Assembly: GCA_030063045.1 (NCBI GenBank)
Contig: JAQSEB010000008.1
Span: 558,001-622,000, forward strand
Direction: 5' to 3'
Length of the DNA: 64,000 nucleotides
Origin: Pratylenchus scribneri
Lineage: Eukaryota > Nematoda > Chromadorea > Rhabditida > Pratylenchidae
In this document: positions 44,961 to 54,998 of the stretch, piece after piece
Position numbering within the stretch: the first letter of the stretch is position 1
Layout: each line of letters begins with the position of its first letter
Made by a program: the position numbers and the translations under genes
Notes under the pieces: model-generated
Database searches by the model: none
What the model was told of the DNA's origin: nothing
The model's input: only the letters and a program-made list of their open reading frames with translations

Positions 44961-45609
44961 CTCCCAAAAAACTAGAGTTGACATTTTTAAAAAAATTTGA
45001 AAAATATTAAACAATTTTATAAAATTTCCAAATCGACCCTAACCTATGCAAAAGACTCTCCTCTTTTCAATGATATAAAAATCAATTTTTTTTTAATCAA
45101 TAAAAAATTATTTATGAAGGTGTAAAATAAAAATCATAAATTTTCACATGATTTTTGTAAATTTTTTTAAAAATTCTATAAATAAAAAGAGTCAGTTTTT
45201 CTACATCGAATAACTTAACTTTTAATTTTTTTCAATTAAATTTTATAATTTTTTTATAGAACTTTTTCTCGAACTTAAAATATTCCATAAGTAATTCCAA
45301 TCGCCCTAAAATAAATTGTTTTTTAAATCAATAAAAAGAGGAGATTTTTCTGCATTCGGATAAGCTCGCTAAAAAGAATTATTTATTAAATTTTAAAATT
45401 TTATATAGAAATCTATCTCCAAACCTAATATATATATTCCATAAATAATTTAATCCGCTTTATAAAAATTTGATTCTTTCTTATATCATTGAAAAGAGGA
45501 AATTTTTCTGTACCAAATGTGGTTTAATTTAAATTTTTATTAAAATCGTAAAATTTTAAAATAATTTATAAAATATCAGCCCTAAAATTTCTCTCATTGA
45601 AAGAACCTT

Positions 45610-45796
45610 CAATCGAAAAATTATATATTTTTGAGACCATATAACTTGGCCATAACTAGGGGTATAGGGCTAGGGTTAAGTTCAGGGCAAGCATGGGATT
45701 AGAGGATAAGGGCTATGGGCTAGGGAATCTTAAAGAAGTCTGATTAAAATATAATATTTTTCGACACAAAAGTTTTTGCCAAAATAAATGACTCCC
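45610..45796. mobile_element. MITE family C, second copy
   Basis: It shares with 36410-36685 the order: cgaaaaattatatatttttgagacc, a ggccataactagggg stretch, gggttaagttcagggcaag, ggctagggaatct, ataatatttttcgac, and the terminal gactccc. The left end is less clear. Confidence 0.6.
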
Positions 45797-46014
45797 GTTA
45801 ATTAACAAATTAATTCAATATAATTCTTTGTATTCAAATCATAAACTTAATTCTTAATTTTTTAGACAAAATGCACGAAAAAAAAATTAAAATTTATGAT
45901 TAATTTTTAGAAAGGAAAAGCAAATATTAATTTTAATTTGTGAAAATATTTATTCATCATTAAAAGAATGCATGAAATAAATTGTAACATTAATCCGAAT
46001 AATTTAATTTTTCA

Positions 46015-46338
46015 TCAAAATTCGCTGCATTTTTTTGCCTTTTGACTTTCTTTCAAATTCTGAAAAGCCTGTTCCGAACATAAATCTGTTTTATAATCCG
46101 GAAAGCATCTGACTTCAAAGGAACCCTGTGAAAAAATTAATTTTTAATTTCAAAAATGAAATTTCCATACAAAATCCTTGAGAACTAAACAATCTTCTTC
46201 TGCTGCTGAAAATTGAGGAGGTAAATTTTCGGGGCCACCAATCATTTTAAAATCACTTCGGCAGAGAACTATCGAGAAATGCAAAAGGCAAATTAGGATG
46301 ATGAATGCAATTGAAAAATTCGAAAACATTTTTGACAT
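46015..46338 (-). CDS. Small secreted protein, two exons, 92 aa
   Basis: Exon 1 (46338-46171) encodes 56 residues with a strong signal peptide (hydrophobic IAFIILICLLHFSIVLC) and then a short acidic mature part. Exon 2 (46125-46015) follows ttttttcacag in phase 0 and encodes 36 residues with Cys in EVRCFPDYKTDLCSEQ and near the end (KKCSEF). The mature protein is about 66 residues with at least four Cys. The family is not recognised. Size, export signal and Cys content resemble nematode secreted peptides in general, which says nothing definite about function. Flanks are AT-rich noncoding DNA. Confidence 0.7.
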
Positions 46339-47678
46339 ATTTTTCTAAAATTATCATTGTAAAAGATTAAATGAGGGTTTTATATTATTTTAAATTCAAT
46401 TGAAAAAGCAAATTAATTTGGTAATTGAAATTGGGGTTGCAAAAGTCGGTTTTTCGAACGTTTCGGCTTTAAAACCAGGTTTGGGTTTTAAAAAAATCCG
46501 TTTTCGATTTCATTTCTCCCATTTTCAGTTATTTTAAGCAAAATTTCCAAATTTCGATTTGAAATTTAATCATTTTTCTCAAACCGTAACTGACTTTGAT
46601 AATTGGAATATCCCCATTTGAGGTTATTATATATAGATCCTGGATTAGGCTATGAGGCATTTAATTACAAAGTTAGCTTGAATGAAAATTATAATTGTGT
46701 AATTTTTATTTTGAACAGAAAAAAAATAATAATAAAAAAAAATACATTTTTCAACTAAAATGATTACCATAGGTGGATGGATTGATTTGATAGAATAAAT
46801 AAAACAAAGTAAAAAATATTCGATAAAATGGGAAATAGATGAATTGCAGCTGAATTAGCTGGACAAACATTAATTCGTGGAAAAATCCATCAAATTTACA
46901 ATCCATAAATCCATTAATCCATCTATTTATATTGTTTTCATGTAGATATTAATTGTTATCAGTGTTTTCCTTACTCTGAAGTTTTGTTTCTGTTCTTATT
47001 CATACTATTTTTGTTCCACAATTTAGATAGAACAGAATCATTGCATTTTTATCTCTCCAATTATGGCCAGCAGGCCATTAGGAAATTGTGAATTAGAAAA
47101 TGAATGGGAAGAGGATATTAATTCTCCCAAATGTTAATTATTTATTTCTGAAAAAAATCAGAATTCAATTAAGAATTGCTCTTTTGATTCATTTTTCAAA
47201 TTAAACATTGTTGAATCAATGCACTTCCAAAAAGACTACAACAAAAATGCCTCTCTTCTCTGGACGAGACTAGCCTGTACCTATTGTGGAGGTGCGCATA
47301 TTTAACCATTCTGAAATCTGGATGTTGAGACGTCCATATTTTCTACAGCAATCTCTTGTGGAAACTGGACTGGAGAGATATCCCCCGTAGCCCGGCCGGA
47401 CGAAAAAATAGGTCAAAATTAAAATTCGCTCCATGTTAATAAATCTTAAAAAATTTTAAAATAATAATTTGTTATTTTAGACAGATCAACATACACATAT
47501 TAACCAATCTCATAATATAAAATTATGAACTGCAATTTGTGATACAAAAAAAAACCCAAAATTACTCCAATAATCTATTTTGAGTAAAACATGTTTTATT
47601 AAATTCTAAAATATTTGTTTATTTAAAATTTAAATGATTGCTTAATATTATTCTTTCATATCCTCTCCAATTATTTCT
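46339..47678. other. Intergenic DNA with one unexplained G/C-richer block (47240-47405)
   Basis: Mostly AT-rich and empty. The block 47240-47405 differs in composition and contains a plus-strand open stretch (VEVRIFNHSEIWMLRRPYFL and onward) and complementary ends (ctctggacgag and ctggactggagag). It could be a remnant exon, a structured RNA or a transposon piece; none can be shown. Confidence 0.35.
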
Positions 47679-50600
47679 TTATAAATGAGCATTCTTCGAT
47701 GGGCCACATTGGGATGGATGATGGCAATAATCATGGGGCACGTAAATGCCGTGGCGCATTAAACGGATTTTGTCATGATGATTATAAGGACGATGCACAT
47801 TTTTCACTAAAATTTAAAAAAAAATATTAAATGATAAAAGATTATATAATAGCATACCCAGCCAGAAGCTATCCTCGACCGTATTCTTAAATGTGGGATA
47901 TATTTTATAATTTACAAGAAGGCCGTTCCTTTTAATAATTTTAACTAACATTTGATGCCAAAGTTTGTTCAAAATGAAGATGAGTTCCATTGTAAATTTG
48001 CATTCGGCTGAATCCATAATTGCTTGAACGGAATGCGCTCCTAAATGACAAAAGATTCACATTATTTGACCAAATTCATTACCATGGGCCTGGATGTTTG
48101 ACAAATGTGTCAGTGTCTTCCTGGCATCCGGCTGAACCACTGACCACATGCACAGGGGCTGGTGGATCCACATAGGGATTACCTAAAAAAATTTTGTATT
48201 TATTTATAAAATTGAAATTACTAAAGGCCTAATTATGAATTCACTAGCATTTTTACCAAATTAATTTCAAAAATATATTGTAAAAAAAAATACAAATTAC
48301 CGATTTCGTCTACTAGAGGCTAAGCCTATAATAAAAGCCCGCTTTTTTAAAATTTATGGCTAAAAAGGATTAAAATGTTACTTTTTTTCTTTTGAAGAAT
48401 CTTTGAAAATTACAAGCCTATCATTTTATTTTGAAGAATCTTTGAAAATTACAAGCCTATCCTCTATTAGAATTAGAAGCCACCCAAGAGAGCCTATGAA
48501 ATTTTTAAACCCATTAGTTTCTAATATACAAGAAATATTTTAATACTCTCTGAAATTTTATTTCTATTGATTTATCCATGGTAATAATTCATACCGCTGG
48601 TAGAATTGTAGACAGTTCGATTGAAAACGGGGAACATTCGCTCAAAAGTGTGCTCATGTGCCCACAATTCCAGGTCGACTCCATATTTGAAGAATAATTT
48701 TTCGAGGCCATAAGCATGAATAACAGGCAGCCCAGTGCGAATCTGGGAAGTATAAAATATTAATTAAAAAGAATTAGGCAAAAATGACGACCACAGAATC
48801 ATATCTGGTGCAATCATCGCCGTCAAAATCTGCAGGGAAAATAATAAAAATTACAATCATTTAAGCTCCAATAAATTTATAGCATTTTTAGAAAATTTAA
48901 TTAATAAGGATCGAATTTCGAATATAAGAAAAATAAAATGGATTTGCATTTGGCTAGAAAAAGAATATTAAAAAATAACCAAAAAAATTAATTTTTTCCT
49001 CCATCTTAAAATATTTTATTTTTTCCGTATTTAAAATACCGTATAACCTTTTTAACTCCCGCCCTCTAATAAATTTCTATCTTCAATTTTGTGAACTTTA
49101 AATTTTTTTTTGCTTTTTCTTAGTTACCTAAAGTTCTATAAATCCATAATAATTTGTTCAGAAATGGCCACAAATTAAGGAATTAGACCCCAAATTTTCC
49201 CAATTTTTAAGAGATTGAAAATTAATACCCCATGGGCAATTAAAAGAGATTATAAGGCATTATAAATAACATTTTTTTCTCCACACTAAAATGTTTATTT
49301 TTACTGTAATTTAAAAGTATTATTTAATTCAATCCATCTTTGGAAACTAAATAATAATTTTGGCTAATGTCAAAGCCAATACCAACCGGAACAATACATA
49401 GGCCTATGGCCCATTGTGATGATCCATGGCACTTGGTGCCGATTTTGATTGGCTTTCTAATGGAATATAAAATAATTAAATTAATTTAATTTGATTTTTA
49501 TACCTCCAAATCCTCAATAAGCCATCGCCATTGATTTGCCAATTGTTCGAAGCCATATTCAAAGAAAAAGTAAAATTCAGTGGAAAAAGCAATGAAATGG
49601 GCTGGGCCAACATCGAAACTAAAAAATGGAAAATTTCAATAAAATAAAGGAAAATACCTATAAAAAAGATTATGTTCTGATTTTGGCATTGTGAATCGAT
49701 TGACAAAATGTGAGAAATTGTAGGCATATTCATGGTTGCCCACAACGGTCATATATGGGACATAGGCGGCCACTGGCTCAATTTGTCGCATGAATTCATC
49801 GCCAAAACTGCCTTGGTCCTTTATTGTAGTGGAAATGGGAAAAAAAAATCAAAAATCCAGTATCAATAATTGAACACCGGCTTATGCTTTAAGTGGCCGA
49901 AAGATCAACGAGAAAATAATCAATTTAATAATGAATTAATCCAAATGGCTTAAATTTATTTTAGTACATATGGTTTTATGGTGCTAGGTTGATTCCACAA
50001 ATGTGCAAATATGGACGATTCCACAAATTCTGCAAATATAAGTTTTTGACTTCTAACAAATCAGAAATAGGTTTTAGACCCTATAAACCTTATACAATTT
50101 TGTAGATATCATCGGGACGCGTCGATTGGTTTATAAAATGTCTGGTTTTGGTCCAAAATTAAAGAGTTTTAAACTAAAAATATAAAAATAGTTTAAACGG
50201 TTTAAAACTTTATCTTTTGGAACATTTTATATACCATTCGATGCGCCTCAATGAGATCTACAAAATAGTATAAGGATGTAGGGTCTAAAACCGGTTTCTG
50301 ATTTAGTAGAAGTCAAAAACTTATATTTGCAGAATTTGTGGAATCGCCCATATTTGCACAGCCCTTTGTCTTTTGTGGAATTGACCTCGGACGTGGTTTT
50401 ACGTAGTGTGCGGCCCGAGACGAGATCTCGCCGAGATATCCCGAGATATCGGACCGAGATTTTCCCGAGATCTCGGTCTCGGTATCGTCTCGGTCATTTT
50501 TTGAAAAAACCGAGATAAACCGAGACCGAGATTTTCCCGAGATATCGGTCTCGGTCTCGTCTCGGTCGATCTTCAATCTCGGCGAGATATCCCGAGATAC

Positions 50601-53600
50601 CGAGATTTTCAAAACATGCTTTTTTTTATTTTAAAATTGGCATTATGAAAATAAAAAATATTAAAATTGTTTTAATTTTAATAATGTATAATGATTAATG
50701 AATTATTTTATTTTTATTATTTATCGAATACTTACATTTCTATATACATTTCAATTGAATTATTAATATATTTTAGAAAAAATGAGTAGTTTATATTGGA
50801 ATATTGGTCTTTATAAAAAAATTTCGAAAGATGAAGCTGAATGCAATGAATGCAAATCGAAGATAAAAACAAAAGATTTTAATACAACTGGATTAAAAAC
50901 ACATACAAAGCAACATCCAGAATATTTGGCTAAATATGAACAATTAAAGCAACAGAAAAATGAAGCAGCTGGCACTTCAATGGATAAATTTGTCAAAATT
51001 AACGGATCAGGTTAATTTTTATAAAAATAAAATAATTAATGTTTTAATTTTCGACAATTTAACCGCATTGGACAAGCGAGTTATTCATTATATTGCATGC
51101 ACCAATACTTCATTTCGTTCGATCAATCATCCAACATTCCATTCACTTTTTTGGACCAACAATTCAATGCAAAAGAAGGAAATGAAAAAGGTGCTATTTT
51201 ATTATAATTAATAAATTAAATTTTATACTGTAGAAACAGAAGAGCCGCCAATTAAAAAACAAAAGTTGGATTTCTTCGCTGCTCGTTCAAAGAAGTACAA
51301 TTCGCGTCACAAAATTCCATCAAATCTAGCAAGTCCGACATCTTCACAAGAAAATGAACAACAACCAAATGAACTCGATTTGGAACTGACATTTTACAAT
51401 TAGCATTACAAAATTTGGAGGATGATCCGCTGGAATTTTGGGAAAAACATGCAAAAGAATTTCCAATTTTGTGCCCAATTGTGCGCCGTCATTTATCCAT
51501 TCCCGCAACTTCAGTGCCCAGCGAAGAAACTTTTTCGGTTGCCAATGATGTTTTTGATTATCGCCGGTCGAGATTGAATCCGGATACAGCCGAAAAACTT
51601 GTATTTTTAAATAAGACACTGCCAATAATTAATTACAAATATTGAAATTTTATGAAATTAATTTATTTGAACAATTTTTTGTATTGTTATTTTATTTCCT
51701 CTTTATTTATTATTTTTGGAATATTATTTGAGTTGAAACAAGATTATTGCTTTATTTTATTTTCGTTTTTTTTAATAAAATGTATAAATTATAAATGAAA
51801 TAATTTAGATTCTATTTTAAACAGTTTTAAAAATTTTTTTTAAAAATCTCGGTATCTCGGCGAGATCTCGTTTTTTTCCGACCGAGATATCCCGAGACCG
51901 AGATATTACCGAGATATCGGTCTCGGTATCGTCTCGGTCATTTTTTGAAAAAACCGAGATATTCCGAGATCTCGTTTTCCCGAGATATCTCGGTCTCGGT
52001 CTCGGTAAAACCCATTTGCCGCACACTAGTTTTACGTAGGGTTGCGCCCCCGCAGTGCGGGGGCGGGTTGTGCGGGGGTCGGGGTTTGCGGGGTTGGCAC
52101 TTGCGGGGACGGGTTCGGGGGTGAACCCTTGCGGGGGCCCCCGCGGGGATCCCCGCGGGGGCGGGGGTAGTGTAAATTTTTTAAAAAGCCACATTTTTCA
52201 AAAAAAAATTTTTGAAGAAAAATTTCATCCAAAAATGGCCGCGCAGCGAAAAATTTTACCTAAAAATAGCCTCGCAGAGAAAAATGTTAATAAAAAATTT
52301 TAATATCCTACAAAAATTTGGTCAAAATTTCCCTATCGAACCCCATTTTCCTTGAAAAATGCAATAATATGGGGTGCATGTTCACCCCCGCGGGGGTGCG
52401 GGGGCGCGGGGGTGGCTCTTGCGGGGATGCGGGGGCGCGGGGGTGGCATATGCGGGGGTAGGGTCGGGGGTGAAACCCAAAAAGTGCGGGGATCCCCGTC
52501 GGGGGTGGCCCCCGCGGGTGCGGGGGCGCAACCCTAGTTTTACGTTTTACTACTCTATAGTTTGAGGGTGGAGTAGGAAAAATTGAAGGTTAACACCTAG
52601 AGGTTAAAATCATTTGAAATCCTTTTAAGTTTAAGGGATATGCGGGTAATTATTATTAATTAAATCCCTCTAACTCTAACCCGAATGCTTAATGAACCAT
52701 GAAGATTATCCTTTATTTTTTCCTATTCAGTCCCCAAATTCCAGTTGTACCAATGGTATATTATATAAATAATTTGAGAAAATTTCGCCTTCCCGGAAAA
52801 TTTTTTTGAATATAATATAGCCATTATGTAGAGGAAGAAATTTAGACTTTTTTGTTGTTTATCTTTTGCCTAAATTTGCCCTCTGGATTATATTATGGTA
52901 TTAGCTCAATTCCATTAGGATGGTTTAGCTTTTCCCTAAATTGGTTATTTCCTCGTTGAGCTACGGCCATGAAACTGATTTCTAGGTAATCAATTTTCTT
53001 AGCCCAAATTCCATTACTTACTGTATCCAAATTGTACGCCAAATCACCTATCAAAATTTTATTAAATTTTAAAAGAATTTAAGGTGAATTAGTTAACCAA
53101 CCAACGTGCAGAATCATATCAAAATCGCCATTTTGTGCCTCTTTTTGCAATTTGCCCAGGGAACGGGCATTCACATTGCCCATATCGCCGAACACCGCAT
53201 ATCTTAATATTATCAATATCAATAGGGCTCGAATTTTTAGAACTTTATTGTTTGCATCAATTTTGATGAGAATGCAAAAAATAGTGTTTTTATACATTTT
53301 TTTTTTCAAGTTTTTGACAAAATTATTTTGACCTTTTTTATCTATTTTGGTATTATTTGAAGGAAAATTTCGTTTAAAATGCAATAAAAAGCCAAAAATT
53401 ACCTAGTTTGGGGTTTTGAGACCGATTTTTGGTAAATTTTAGGAAAAAATCTAGACAGATAATTTGCGATTTTTGCGATCTAAGAATTAGGGCCTTAATT
53501 ATCAATTTAAATAGTATTTCTTTTATATAATTTACTTGAATCCGCCTTCCGGCCTTTCCTTAAGGCCAACAAATGAATAAATTGGACTCCATCCATATTG

Positions 53601-54656
53601 GGAGCCGACATGGTAGACTTAAATTTACAAAAATTTCAAAAATAATATTTTAATAATTTCCCACAATATCGAACGCCCGGACGAATGCCCTCCAACAATG
53701 CCCGATGATTATACCGTTTAGTTTTCTCGGTGCCACCATCCACAAAATAATCCACTTTTGCCATTTCCTTTTTGTCCAATTTTGAATATTCCAAGCCATA
53801 TTCCACCATGGATTCCAGTGTATCATCGAATGTGATCCAAGTGATATATTGGCGACTGGGATCACCTTTTTAAAGGGGAATTTAACATATTTAAAAATCC
53901 AAAAATTGAATGGAACATTTCGATGAAAGTTTTGGGAAATGGAAGTGGTGAATTTTGTATATCTATTATTTATCAAAGGCTTTTTATTCTGATCTAGGAT
54001 ATGGAGAATTATTTTTCAACCTCTTAAAAAGTCAGGAAAATTGGAAGTCTAACTCCTTAATTTGTGGAAATTTTTGAACAAATTTAGCTGATTTTGTAGG
54101 ACTTTAGGAAACTACTAAAAGAAAATGTAATAAAATTTTTCAAAATTCGCCCAACTATCAAGAGTTTTGGGTTCTTCAAAGTCGAAGCTGGGTATTTAAC
54201 AGAGGTTTTACGGTATACGGATTTAAGTAAAAGTGCTTCAAAAATGTTTTGTTAATATTATTAAAAAATTTATTCGTACTAGCCCATTTCCTGGCCTAAA
54301 TAAAAGAAAGGTGTCCAATCTCAGTATCATAATTCGAAGTAGTGCAAATCTTAACGGATTCCTCAAGAAGAACGAAATTTTCAAAATATTTATTCGAAAA
54401 TGGTATTTTACCGCCATACGAAAGATGAACTTGTTCTGGTTGCCCATAGAATGGACCTGCAATGCAAATTAATGCAAATTTATCGAAAGTATCAAATTCT
54501 TTTGCCTCGATTATTCTGATTTATTGTGCCACCATCTTTTGGCTTCATCCAATGTGGTTGCCGAAAAGGATCCCTAAGGGGAATTCGATTTTTGTTGCCG
54601 GCATTTTGGCCAAAGCAAACAATGAAAACAATCAAAAATGGAAGGAATTTTTCCAT
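47679..54656 (-). CDS. Purple acid phosphatase (animal ACP7/PAPL-like), 15 exons, 494 aa
   Basis: Exons, 5' to 3': 54656-54506, 54456-54412, 53865-53665, 53617-53536, 53202-53102, 53047-53022, 49818-49658, 49618-49504, 49456-49387, 48829-48792, 48742-48595, 48182-48083, 48040-47950, 47885-47858, 47806-47679. All phases agree and sum to 495 codons. A signal peptide ([19 protein letters not shown]) predicts secretion or lysosomal delivery. The N-terminal beta domain has [11 protein letters not shown] and [10 protein letters not shown]. All dinuclear-metal motifs are present: FGDMG (D166), GDLAY (D195, Y198), GNHE (N230, H231), TMGHRP (H311) and WAHEH (H359, H361). The enzyme hydrolyses phosphate esters at acidic pH using an iron-containing metal pair. 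Intron 1 uses a GC donor. Intron 6 (49819-53021) is a transposon nest, yet the frame is intact, so the gene is probably functional if that intron is removed. Confidence 0.93.
48388..48463. repeat. Two tandem copies of a 39-bp word in a phosphatase intron
   Basis: The word ttgaagaatctttgaaaatt followed by acaagcctatc occurs twice in a row, about 39 bp apart, inside intron 11 of the phosphatase gene. Confidence 0.8.
49987..50386. mobile_element. Fold-back element with variant termini (ends ggttgattccacaaa)
   Basis: The arms are complementary over nearly 200 bp: ggttgattccaca, tgcaaatatggacgattcca and ctgcaaatataagtttttga on the left and their complements on the right. The inner arm (taccattcgatgcgcctc, gatctacaaaatagtataag) matches the family at 8053-8463, but the outer word differs (gattccacaaa instead of cctgaatag). 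It lies in intron 6 of the phosphatase gene. Confidence 0.8.
50404..52028 (+). mobile_element. hAT transposon, internally deleted, with 8-bp target duplication
   Basis: The ends are tagtgtgcggc and gccgcacacta, flanked on both sides by gttttacg (50396-50403 and 52029-52036). Both subterminal regions are packed with ccgagatatc and cggtctcg words, as expected for transposase-binding clusters. Inside, 50782-51010 encodes a BED-type zinc finger (CNECKSK, then HTKQH). 51050-51190 encodes an N-terminal hAT-like helical piece. 51400-51645 encodes the C-terminal dimerisation domain ([16 protein letters not shown], then [13 protein letters not shown]). The RNase H-like catalytic core between them is missing and the pieces are in different frames, so it is not autonomous. 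Confidence 0.9.
52037..52536. mobile_element. GC-rich hAT-type MITE abutting the hAT element, same target duplication
   Basis: A 500-bp element with ends tagggttgcgcccccgc and gcgggggcgcaacccta. It is flanked by gttttacg on both sides (52029-52036 and 52537-52544), the same 8 bp that flank the neighbouring hAT element. Both terminal zones are built of gcggggg words. The core is AT-rich with a ggccgcgcagcgaaaaatttt motif that resembles the core of the MITE at 27285-27762. Confidence 0.88.
53223..53497. mobile_element. MITE family B, diverged copy
   Basis: It shares with 33613-33891 the interior order: gtttgcatcaattttgatgag, tgacctttttta-ctattttgg, aaatgcaataaaaagccaaa, ttacctagtttggggttttg and agaccgatttttgg, with end words tagggctcg and gggccttaa. 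It lies in intron 4 of the phosphatase gene. Confidence 0.7.
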
Positions 54657-54998
54657 TAAAATTGTCAATTTTGGGAAAATCGAAATGAATGAATTTGATG
54701 AAGACAAAATAAATGAAAATAAATTAGGGTCAATTTACGGCCATTTCCCCATTCAAATATTTCTCTTCCTTTTTCCGACATTTCATTGATAAAATTATGA
54801 AGCGTCCATTCATACATATGTTGACTTACGCTTATCAATCGGGAATTAATTCCTTTTTCTTCTTTTAAAGCACCCTTCTTTATTATTTCTTTTTTTTATG
54901 AAAATATGTTTTTTATCAGCTGATACGACAAAATTTATATATAAGAAATTGTGAAAAAATTCATAAGATAAAAATAAAAATTTGTTTGCAATTATAGT

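Noticed and set aside
54233..54789. Plus-strand frames near the phosphatase start
   Set aside because: They overlap minus-strand exons 1 and 2 of the phosphatase gene, which are supported by a signal peptide, phase and family similarity.
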